Assembly: GCA_963971305.1 (NCBI GenBank)
Contig: OZ020303.1
Span: 38,924,106-38,988,105, forward strand
Direction of reading: 5' to 3'
Length of the DNA stretch: 64,000 bases
From: Arcuatula senhousia
Taxonomy: Eukaryota; Mollusca; Bivalvia; Mytilida; Mytilidae
The notes under the pieces are model-generated. The model saw nothing but the letters and a program-made list of their open reading frames with translations, had not been told where the DNA came from and did no database searches. Of this stretch, positions 21,916 to 32,900 are shown one piece after another; positions within the stretch are counted from its first letter, which is position 1; the number at the start of each line of letters is the position of its first letter. Position numbers and translations under genes: made by a program.

Positions 21916-22679
21916 TATAAACTGAAAAGTGAATAATTGCTTATAGCTTTGCATGGCCTACTCGCTTGTTGTTAACTGACACGTGCAGAAAGTATGGTAG
22001 GAACGGGCGAGACATTTAGGTGTTGTCGAACTCTCCGTAAACTGTGCAAATTCTGCATTCTTTGTTATTGGTTTGGTTTTTTTTGTGTGTGTTTTGTTTT
22101 CGTTTATTTTGAATATGTAGGTTATAAGATTCTCTCGGTAAATTCTGATTAATATCCAGAATATGTAGTATATCATCTGCAATTTATAGTTATTTGCATT
22201 ATTTGCATTATTTGCAGAAAACCTATGCTGAATGACACTCTTAGACCAATTTTACATGGCAGTACATGGAACTAAGATATCCGACCAAACAGACAACAAA
22301 AATGGGTCATGGCTTTAGCGAAACGGAATTAATAATGAAAGGTGGCAAACATCGTGTCTTTCAGTGACATGAATTATTCGCTCGGTAACTGAACCTTTGC
22401 ATGTCTCGAGAAGAAAAACTGTTATGAAATTATGAATGGTTTTCTTTATTTAAGATTTTTGTCCTTTGTTTGTATAATTCTGTAAGCAAGACAGCGCTTT
22501 TGTATTACTTTTTCAGTGTATTTATATTGTGGCTTGTTGATAAAAACTGCTTTGGTATGTAGCGTTTTTCAAGATAACTGATAGGCAAGCAGGACATTAA
22601 CTCTTCCAAATTGTTTTCTTGAGATACTTTTTGCGCTGCAACAATTCTTGACTTGGAAAATTAATACCGTTCAGCCGTC

Positions 22680-23000
22680 CTCTCTTATAATAATATAATA
22701 AGTACCATCACTCGAATGCAAACAAGCGTGCGGGTGGCAAATAGACCCACAGCAGATCCTAGCTTGTCATAAGAGGAGAGGACTAATGGTTTGGATTCTG
22801 ACATCGGGTTGGCGCTCAGCCCATAGAGCGACCAAGTGTGCATCCTAGTTGACTGAGTAGAGTGGCCGTCGTCCACGGGGGTTGTCAGGTCTAAATACGG
22901 AAAGCCTGACCGCTGACCATAGTTGGCTAAAGTGTGTGGAGAGTGCCACGCTCCATGCACGTAAAAGATCTATTTGTTGACCTCTTGTGTGAATGCTCCA
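22680..23000. repeat. Probable SINE-like dispersed repeat
   Basis: A GC-richer block (for example TTGGCGCTCAGCCCATAGAG and CCATGCACGTAAAAGATC) stands out from AT-rich flanks. The end shares 'ACGTAAAAGA' with the repeat at 46300-46620 read in reverse. No intact RNA polymerase III boxes were seen. Confidence 0.45.
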
Positions 23001-23189
23001 TCAGGATAAGCAGTACCAGAAACCCGGAGATAAATTTGACGAGAACTCAACGGTGCATAACAATGATACCACAAACAACAAAATAATAACATTGTTTTAA
23101 TAAATTCATATTAAACAGAAAAAAATATTGGCGAAAACTTATCAAAATGTAATCCGAGGAATATCACAATAAGACTACCATAGTAACTT

Positions 23190-23355
23190 ACGAAAGCATA
23201 ATAATTGCATGTTCACGAAAGCATAATAATTGCATGTTCACGAAAGCATAATAATTGTTCACAAGATCATATTAACTGTTCATGAGATCATAATAACTGT
23301 TGATGAGATCATAATAAGTTTTCATAATATCATAAATAGTGTTCATGAGATCAAA
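23190..23355. repeat. Minisatellite of about 24-25 bp
   Basis: Three units of ACGAAAGCATAATAATTGC are followed by four diverged units of TCATGAGATCATAATAACTGT. It lies just downstream of the stop codon of the BAR/SH3 gene, so it may be in its 3' UTR. Confidence 0.8.
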
Positions 23356-23393
23356 GAATTGTAAGCTCGTTGCCGGGTTTTATATCAAGTCCC

Positions 23394-26300
23394 TTAAACA
23401 ACTTTTCCAATGGTCCAGATTGGGATTAGACCAACTTTGACCTGTCGAAGTCTTGTCCTCTTTTTGGCCATTACGTAGCTGTTGCTGGCTTTATCCAAAA
23501 TCCTTACACGTTCGCCTGAAACCATATGAAAAATATCTATTAGAAAATTGTTTTATTAATAATAGATTTATTCTTATAGGGCAGAAATAACAAGATAAAA
23601 ATACCAACTGACAACAATAAGCATTCTACCATCTGCATACTTTTCAAATTTTCAAAGGACACAAAAGATTTTTGATTCACACTGATGGAATATAAAAAAT
23701 AAATACATAAAAATAGGCTAATTTACAAGATGGAAAGCCGCGACCAATTGCTATTCTCGAAGGCTGTCGATACTCTTCCATTTTAGTTTTTATAATGACT
23801 GGTTGCCAACCAACTAACATTTTTTCAACATTTCATTATCAATCTTTGTTTTACTTACCTTTCCTTACAGACATCTCATTGTCTCTTTCTTTTTTATAGG
23901 TCATGATTATTTTTGTCTTGAATGTTTCAAATTCTGAAAAAAGATATGAAATATCAACAATCTTAGTACAGATATCTTTTGAACGTTAATTTATCAGTGT
24001 CAAGAAAGCAGTAAACTTATGTACTTCCATACACAGCTGTTATAAAAAAATTACATAATTAACTTTGTTAAAATGTATTTGCTATAAGGGGATATTTCTT
24101 TGGCACTATAGAGATTTTTTATTGAATCGTTTGCATGACAATTTTGATCTTTGGAACTATAAAGATTTTTTATTGAATCATTTGCATGACATCTTTGATC
24201 TTTGGCCATCTTTGATCTTAAGACCGTCACCGTGAGCAACAACTATTGGACTCACTGTAGACAACTACTGGTCTCATTGTAGACAGCCACTGGTCTCACT
24301 GTAGACAGCTGGCTGATTTCGATTATGTATTTTAAATTGTCGCGTCCACTAACTCCATACATAAAAGTGTTTCCTTTAAAAACTTAATTCAAAGAACCTA
24401 TATATCTATGTACCTTCTTCCCGATCGCTGAGGTGCCCCTGGAGGCTTACATCTTTAAGAGTTGGTGTCAGTCCAACTTGTTCAGATTCTTGATCCATGT
24501 AGGAGTTCACAGCTTGACGACTTCTACGTCCATCATCTACATGCGTCCAGGCTTTTAATGGCTTAGTGGGCATTGATTCGTCCTCATCTGACGAGTCTAG
24601 AAAGACATAATGAAGACTGAACTTATTGTTCGAAAAGAGAATGCATAATTTGCTATTTGGAAGAAAAATAATGCAGTTTCAAATCAAGAAAAGCAGAGAT
24701 TCATGAAATAAATACGCATGGCTTTGATAAAATCGCATAACTTTTCAGTGCATCAAAACCGTTTGTTCTTTTTTTCAGTTTATCTTATGATATTAAAAGT
24801 GATGCCTATATGGAGTATTTTGATGCACGTACCATACAAATTTGCAAGTCCATGACGGCCCGTTTTCAGGCTATAGCACCATGTTTTCTCAAATTATTGG
24901 CTAAATATCGTGGTTTTTTGTCGATTTAGAAGTAAGCTTTTTCTCGTCATACAAAAAGTCCAGAAAGCGTATTAAGCTAAACTACATGTAAGGAAATAAG
25001 TTGCTGATTAACTATTTATACCTGGTGCATTGAAATCCCTGACTTCTGTGGTGGTTTGTACATGGTCCTTGAGATCATTTTTTGAGCTCGTGCATGTTGA
25101 TGGAGGGGTTGGCAATTGTCTGCAGTTTTCTGTGGGTAGAGTTGCATTTTGTTTAGGAATGAGATCTTTGAAGAAGTCCCGACACGTGGGGTTAGAAGTC
25201 AACAAGTGTGGTGTTTTCTGCAAGAAAAGATGACAATTGATGTATTATTCAATTCCATAAGACTCCAAATCAAAAAATTATCAGTTGATAAATTTCTAAT
25301 TATGTTCGCTGAATTAGAACAGGGCATATGTATCTATGAAAATTGTATTGGCATTTTTTTATCAATATCTTGAGAAGGCTCATCGGAGATAATCTATTCA
25401 AATATTTGACTATGAAACAGAAAACAAAATCACATCAAAAAAGAAGAACTCAAGTAAAACATAGATAATATACTCACCATGGTGATTTGCGCGTTGAACG
25501 TTTCCCTGTGGTTTACACTGATTCTGTTCAGTATCTCTTCAGTGTTGACACCGACAAAGGACCCTGGAACTGTTGGTCTATGTTCGTCATACTCATCATT
25601 ATCGGGGTCCTCAATTGAGCTTAATGAGATCAGAGTCGTTTCCCAACCTTTAATTATCGTTCTTAGTTTTTCCCTTTCATGTTCCATGAACTTATCAAAA
25701 ACTTGGTCTGATTTCTGAAAAAAAAAAGACGGAATGTTAAAAAAATGTAGTAAAACATTAATAAGAACTACAACAACTTTTGATTTTATTCAAGAAAATA
25801 TGAAACAAGAATAGAAATACTTTTGGTTCAAAATTTTGAGTCCATGTTAAAACAAATAATCATTACGCATTAGTATTTTTTTAATCTTCAACTTTTAGCT
25901 GTAGCCTTGCGTCTCAGTTGATTGTTTTTGAAAGACGAAATGTTCTTCTTCAGACGCTAAATGTGTTTATTGGAGACATGAACATACCTTAGTTAATTCT
26001 TCCATTTTTGCTTCCAACTTTTCGTCTCTTTTGTCGTATTTTCGCACAGCTTTTCTAAATATATTGGCTTTCTCCTCTTTCTTTGGTGACAAACTTAATA
26101 TATAATTCTCCATACGTTCCATTCTGCTGGCCATTTTCTGCAAAAATGAAGATTTAAAAAAATATTTTTAATAAAATATGACTAAATTGTAAATATGTTC
26201 TAATATTTATTGAATCTGTACTGAACTTTCATTTCATGTTAAAAAATATGTTTTATTTCTTATGCAGATCTTTGAAAATTTAAAATTAACATGTAAATCT

Positions 26301-28656
26301 GCTCAATTTGTAAATAATCGCAGTTTTTATGACATTCATCATAAAATATAGTCATGCAAAATTACAAAAATGTAATTGCGGGAACGCAACTAAGAATTTC
26401 CTACCAATTCTGCTGTGAGTCGCTCCAATTGTCAAAAATATTCTCACCATTTCTTCTTCTTTCTGTTTCTCTTCCAGTTTTCTGACTTCTTCCTGTATAG
26501 TTTTCAGGTCGTTCTTCATTTTTGCTAGATTAACATCCTCCTTTTTATTTTTTGTTTGAAATCTACATAGAAAATGAAAATGGTTTAGAACTCTTAAATG
26601 TGTATTTATTTATCAATGATTATGCTAATGTTTGTATACTCGTTGACTTTATGTTATTTGTTTTGGGTTTTTTTATCAAGAAGGGTGTCTTTGACATTTT
26701 ATGATTGGTTTAGAATCAAACGCAAATTTTGTTTTTTTAATCAATTGCAAACCAACGAGCAGCGACCACTGGTCTTAACCTGGGATCCCGGGTAATATTT
26801 TTGTTTCGTTACACTTCTCTGCAAATAAATTGCTAATTTCCAATTTAGTGTGTCAAAGCCAAAACAAAACGCTGTGACAAACAAAATCTGCAATTGCTAA
26901 AAAAAATAAGTGCGTTTTTATCACATTCTTACATTTTTTAAACTTCAGATTTTCAAACTTACTCTGCGATTTCTGTGGACATTTTGCCAAATGTTTCTCT
27001 ATAATCTTTAAACAATTCGACCTGTGCCATTTCTTTCTCCAATTCTACCTGTATTGATTCAACCCAATTTCTCTCTGAAAAAAAAAATAATAGTATCCAA
27101 ATTAACAGGAAAGGAATTCCTGTGTCCCATTCCGAGCAGCGAGTATTTAAAATCCCTATACCTCAAGCTGCATACCAAATTTTGAAAGCCTACGCATTGT
27201 ACTAGCTGAAAAATGTGTTATGATTTTTTTTCTAAATTTGTAACCCTTAAAAAGTTAGCTCGTAAAACAGAAAGTTGGTAAGAGACAGACCTGGAAACGC
27301 ATCCCACCGTATGAGACCCCTACCTAAAGCTGCATACCAAATAGCAAAAACCTTGGATTTAGCAACTGAGAAATCTGTCACGAAAAAAAGTATAACGGAA
27401 GCAAGAACGGACGGACGACCAGGGTTTCTATGTCCCCGTTCCGCGTTGCGGCGGGGGATAAAAATACCAGAAATCAGACATATATGCAATTTAAAATCCG
27501 ACAGGAGCCATTAGTTAACATGGACCAGTAGTCACAGCTTGGTGTTTAGTAATAGGTCCCAGAATATACAACGTAATTTATTCAAAACTTATTCCGCAGA
27601 CACATCAACATAATCTTATAAATAACAATTATATTCGATGGTTTAGGACATGGAATGTGGCGAGATAAATGTCCGTAGAAATTTTCCGATTCAAACCGTC
27701 CCCTATATTGAAATTAAATTTTCAAGATGACCAACAACCTGTATCTCTCATCTGGCTAATTATCATTTTTTTTAATCCCTGGTGTCTTGATATTGTTTTT
27801 ATACTTTTCCCCTAAAAAATTAAAGCGGCAAAAACGGAGAAGTTAAATTACCTTCTGGTTCTTTGAATCTCTGTAAAAGTTGTTCATACTCCTGTAATTT
27901 TGGCTCAAAGAATTTGATGAACCTATCATAACCGACAATTCTGAATTGAAGAAATCCTTTCCAAAAGCTGGTACTCGTTAATCTGAAACGAACAATTATA
28001 TTTGGCGGTTAATGTCAAAATGTAAAGAACACGAACATTGAAAAAATCGTCAAATTGCTGTCTTACTCGGCTAGCAAAAAATACTTATTTTCTCCAAGTT
28101 CACATTATAAGTATGGTTTATATTCTAAAATCATAGACAAGACGAAAGGACAATCTTATAAGCAATGTTGCAGTTCTTGAAATCTGCACCATTATTTAAT
28201 GTCTCTATAAGGGTGGCTTATTTTTCGGTATTTGCTTATGAAATGTATATAGTATACAGATACACAGCAAAAGGATTCAGAGTTTCAAATTGTTGTCTTA
28301 CGTAGCAAAAAAATGAAAATATTAATAAGATGCTCATTGAAAAGTTTTTAAACGCGCCATCCCGTTTGACCGGAAAATATGGTTAGGAACTGTATGAAAC
28401 AAGAGATCCCAGATGATTTTTTTTTTATTGCGCGCCCTTCCCGTTTGAAAATTTCTGGTTCCGCCAAAGGTACTTATGTAAAATTTTTGAGAAAGTATAA
28501 ATCCTTGATAGCAAAAAATTAACTACCATCACACAACGATTTTGTTATAGGCCATATTTTGTTCTAGACACAAACTACTTACGGTTCCGTTTGAGAATCA
28601 TCATACGTTGTATTAAAAATAGCGATTTCACGCTTATCTGCCTCTGTAGTATTCAT
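23394..28656 (-). CDS. Coiled-coil BAR/F-BAR-like protein with C-terminal SH3
   Basis: Complete 464-residue gene in ten exons: 28656-28583, 27982-27852, 27074-26963, 26562-26448, 26137-25988, 25714-25478, 25217-25022, 24596-24414, 23933-23859, 23515-23394. Every intron is GT-AG and the phases close exactly. Residues about 30-235 are heptad-rich helices (SFWKGFL..GYDRFIKFF near the start, then Lys/Glu-rich coils to KSDQVFDKFMEHER), like the membrane-bending BAR/F-BAR fold. Residues about 245-400 are polar and probably disordered, with an acidic SSDEDES patch. Residues about 401-464 form an SH3-like domain (DNEMSVRKGERVRILDK...VGLIPIWTIGKVV). The usual ligand-binding Trp and final Tyr are replaced, so Pro-rich binding may be lost. 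No orthologue name is certain; PSTPIP/nostrin-like adaptors are the nearest architecture I know. A scaffold at membrane-actin sites is inference. Confidence 0.88.
27120..27465 (+). repeat. Dispersed repeat in intron 2 of the BAR/SH3 gene
   Basis: Two related blocks (CCTCAAGCTGCATACCAAAT and ACCTAAAGCTGCATACCAAA), then GACGGACGACC and GTCCCCGTTCCGCG, ending GGGGGATAAAAA. Relatives: 21660-21915, 32150-32352, 59140-59330. Confidence 0.65.
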
Positions 28657-29972
28657 TTTTTTGACTCTGCTAAAAAATTGCGGCTGCTGCCAAGGTTCCA
28701 AAAAGATGGAGTGAAGAACGTCACAAGTTTGCCTAGCAATGCAGAGCCTAACGTCACAAAAGAGAACCCGGGCGCTTCCGGTAGTCAGATTTAAACCAAA
28801 GACATGTTCCTGATGCACTTTGCATTAAAATTAGAAATGCTTTTTCAGCTGATTTACGAATAAAATGGACCTTAATAATTTGTTGCATTTTTGTTGCGAA
28901 TAACGATAAAAGGTCCATTTTTTTCTATGAGAGCTTTATTTAAGCAAGCGAAGTCCAGTCTAAACGGATAAGTCTGATAGACAAAAGGAAATCATGTTTA
29001 ACAGCACTACTAGTATTTTGTTTTGACGACCAACAGAGAGAAAGTTTATAAGATTAAGAGCTATGAGCGACAGGTGAACAGTGTTGGTTAGCTTCTTCTG
29101 TCCTTCCCTTTGTCAGTCATTCTATCCATCACTTTTTGTATAACCGCAACTCATTCTAGACGCATTGGAGTATTTTTTAACGGAATTGCTTTAAATAATG
29201 ACGTAAAGATGTGCACCTCCTTATTGAAAATTTTATCGCTGTGGCTCAGTTTTACTAGGTTCTTCTGTTTAAGCATGGAAGTAATATAAATGTAGATCTA
29301 ATCGAAGTTCCATTGTATAAGTCAATACATGTATCAGAACCAAATATTTTTGGCTTGATATATCTCGACTTTCTACTGGTTTTCTACTTATAGAACACTA
29401 GTTTTCTATAACAGCGATGAAGATAAAAAAAAAAGATTGTTCAATATAAAAAAAAATATATTTTTTTTTATCAAAAAAATATATATATAATTTTGAAAAT
29501 GTGTCAGAACTTTGGTGTCATGCGTTGGTTGAATCAGCATTGAAATTGAAAAAAAAAAAAAAATTAGCCAACAAAATGTTAACACTTAGCGAGAATGAAT
29601 AACAACATGAGTAAACCATTTATGGTCTTTGACACTTTTTAATCCGAATGTGGGCTAAAATTTAATGTGATTCTATGTCAATACACAATGTTCATAGATA
29701 AGACAATGGCTTTGGATAGGTGTTAATAAACATTTGGAACAATACAAACAATGTAGAATTTGTCACAAAACTAAATATTAGCCATTAAATAGGTAATTAG
29801 CAAATGAACCCATGATAAGGGAAACCTGTTAGATTTATCTATTTGTATATTGGTATATTCGACAGTTCCTGTCATGAATCATATTGTTACACCTTTAATT
29901 TGTCGGAATTTTCGAAAATGTAAAGAGTTGAAATGTAGATTTTCGTTCTAAAAAAGAGTCGTTTTCGTGAAA
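28657..29972. other. Divergent intergenic region
   Basis: About 1.3 kb between the 5' ends of two divergently transcribed genes (BAR/SH3 on minus, Ig receptor on plus). It holds poly-A/T tracts near 29430-29570 and no recognised repeat. Promoters of both genes should lie here, but no core motif is convincing. Confidence 0.4.
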
Positions 29973-29975
29973 ATG
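29973..29975 (+). other. Candidate start codon as the last three bases of exon 1
   Basis: The exon at 30542 is open upstream to its acceptor (TTTTTCATTTCAG) but has no in-frame ATG before the mature protein. At 29973 an ATG sits directly before a strong donor GTGAGT. Joining it (phase 0) to 30542 creates MQYFHSVIFIILFTIFVFPS, a textbook signal peptide. The intron would be 566 bp. An unseen further-upstream exon is the alternative. Confidence 0.5.
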
Positions 29976-32900
29976 GTGAGTTAAATTAAGTTTCACATAA
30001 TGTAATAAATGTCAATAGCTTAATTCTTAAGAACAATTTTGTCGGAACTGGATTCTGTTTCTAAAATTTATTTCAACTCTAATAAATTGTAAATTTCAAA
30101 AACTAGGTATTGAAATGTAGATTTTTGTTATTAAAGAGTTGTTTTATGTGAAAAATTGCAAGTTTAATTAAAAGTTTTGGACATACAAATTTGGGGCACA
30201 AAAAAAAACCACCAAAAACCCCCAAAAACAGTTGACTAAAACATTGGTTCCTTCTTAAATAAGCTCAATTTGTATTGATGCAATAAAGAGAGCGATTGAA
30301 ATAATATATATTGCTTCATTTACGATCCTAAAAAGAAATCATAATTTGGTCTAAATGTTTACTTACTCAACATTTCAAATTGAAGAAATCTTACCATAAA
30401 GATATTCAAAATCGGTTATTATTATTATTAAAATAAACACTTTATCGAAATAACACAAAAGAAGCCGACAAATGGACATAAGAAAGTACAGAAATATTAT
30501 AATTAACATACGACTGGTAACTATTTTGTTTTTCATTTCAGCAGTACTTTCATTCAGTCATCTTCATCATCTTGTTTACTATTTTCGTCTTTCCAAGCTT
30601 AGCACAGCTAAGCACAGAAAAGGTCGTACCGGCTGTATTGGGAAGTTCAGTGACCTTAGACTGTACGATCCCCGAGTCCCAAGGACTTTTGTGGGACCAT
30701 TATGTTAATTTTAATCAAACCGTGATAGCCTTGAAAGGCAACATTGTGCTTCAGAATCGGGGGAACATGACCAAGTTTTTCGTAAAAGCGACCGGAAATT
30801 CACAATCGCTTATTATCCAGTCGCTGTCCTTACAAGATGACGGAACCTACAGATGCGCTGATTTACAAAATGTAAATTATAAGCAGGCTTATAAAGTGAA
30901 CATTTTAGGTAAGCAAGATTACAGGGACTTGACTACAAACGATTATTAGTCAGAGGCGGATCCAGAGATTCTGAAAAGAGGGGGCCCACTGACTGGCCTA
31001 AGAGGGGGGCCGCTTTGGTCACGCTTCATTGATTTCCTATATATTCAACCAAATTTTTCCGCCAAAAGGGGGGGCCCGGGCCCCCAAGGCCCCCCCCTGG
31101 ATCCGCCTATGTAATAGTCAAGTCCCTGCGAGCAAGTTTGGTTTTGGGAATACAAATGTTAGTAACAGTAAGTAGTTCTAAAATAAATTTTTACCATAAA
31201 CAAATTGAATATTTAATTCTTTTATTGATAGTTATCGATTCTTTGGTTATAAGTTGCAATGATTTTTTTTTTGTAATTTTGGGCAGTGACGATTGTAGTT
31301 CATTCGTTCTCCTGTTTAATTTAAAAAAAAAACCAATGCGATTATTTAAACTGTATGTTTGATGTTTTAATAATCATTCTCTAATTTTCGTCTGATTTAT
31401 CAACCTCTCAACCAGTGTTGGAAAAATATTTCTCACCTCTAGAGAGAAAATTGTTCTCAGCGTAATTGCACGTGCAATTGATGAGCGACCTTTTGCAATT
31501 TCTTACCTGTAAACATTAGAGAAAAACCTTCTACAACTTAGTTCTCGATGATTATGGAATTTCTAACATCTCGAGAAATAAATTTGATATTTTAATCGCT
31601 CGGCAAGCCTCGCCATTAAAATAATCAAATTTATTTCTCTCGATGTTAGAAATTCCATAATCAACTCGATCGCGTTGTAGAAGCTATATTTCTGAAGAGA
31701 CTGTTCATGAGAAAAGCATGCCAAAATTGTAAATTTTGTCCAGTAGCAATGCTTTTAATTATGTTTAAGGTATAGTGCAACTGAAGGACCATCCTAAAAT
31801 ACTCATTCAGGTAAATTTATAAATCATGAATTTTAGCATTTTTGAGCAGTCTGGAATATTTCCTAAGTCCTACCGTGGGATACCAAGGGCAAATAAAGGC
31901 CTGCAGGGTGGCCATCTTGGATTTTTCGAAGAAATAAATATGCCTGAATAAGTCTTTCATTTGCACTCTACCTTTTACAAAAAGAGTTAACACTAAAGTA
32001 TGTCTCGCCTGCCGGCACAATCAGAAACAATTATTCTTTCTTACTTCCACTATATTTTGAATTTACATGGATTTTCAGTTTCTGAGATCAAAAGATGTTT
32101 ATAGAATTTAAACATTGCTAATATATGCAATAAAATAATCAAAGTCACTCAACCAGAAAATCAAGGTCAAGGTCAAAAGATGGGGATGCAACGGCTGTGC
32201 AAAGCTATTACTAGGACATATGCATACCAAGTTTCATCAACCAAGGACCTATAGTTCTTGAGATATGGAGGTGTTCATAAAACTTTTCCAAAAAGTTAAC
32301 GCCGCCGGTAAAGTAACACCTATGTCCCGCTCTGCTTCGCGGGCGAGACAAAAATGGAAACATTGCTATTGGACGATTTTGCATGGTTTCTCATAAACGG
32401 ACTCTTAAGACACAGGGCAAATATTTAGGTATCATTTTGCAGTTAGTCCCACAAGGATCGAACTATTGCCGCCTCCAAAAGGCGGTTTAGATGAAGGAAC
32501 TATGGCAACCCTGAAATGTGAGGCAGACGGTGGCAAACCGCCACCAGTGTTTGAGTGGTATATAGAAGGTAAGATGTAGTTTGATTGATTATCTTAAGGC
32601 TTATCTTATTGTCGTGAAAATAAAAGATAGCAAACTAACACCACTCGAATCCTTACAGTTGTTCTGTGCCAAAGAATTGTTCTAGAACTGTTATGTGTTA
32701 TAATGATTTGATTAGAAAGGTGAAGATTTGAGATATGGCGTTGAATAAATGTACTAACAACCAAATACAAGTATTTTTGTAGTAAAACGGGTCAAATTAC
32801 AATATGCAACGTATCATATTGTGAAGTAGGCATATCTGATCTATTCAGTGTTTCACGATGATTTTCATTTTTTCCCTTGGTGTTTATGATGTTCTCTTAT

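Noticed and set aside
24051..24242. Frame with repeated CHANDSIKNLYS words
   Set aside because: A short direct repeat in the last large intron of the BAR/SH3 gene between well-defined exons; no splice sites that keep phase.
27247..27514. Overlapping frames on both strands
   Set aside because: They arise from a GC-richer dispersed repeat in an intron.
30472..30516. MDIRKYRNIIINIRL followed by GTAACT as the receptor first exon
   Set aside because: The intron to the 30542 acceptor would be only about 25 bp, too short; unspliced, it is in another frame.
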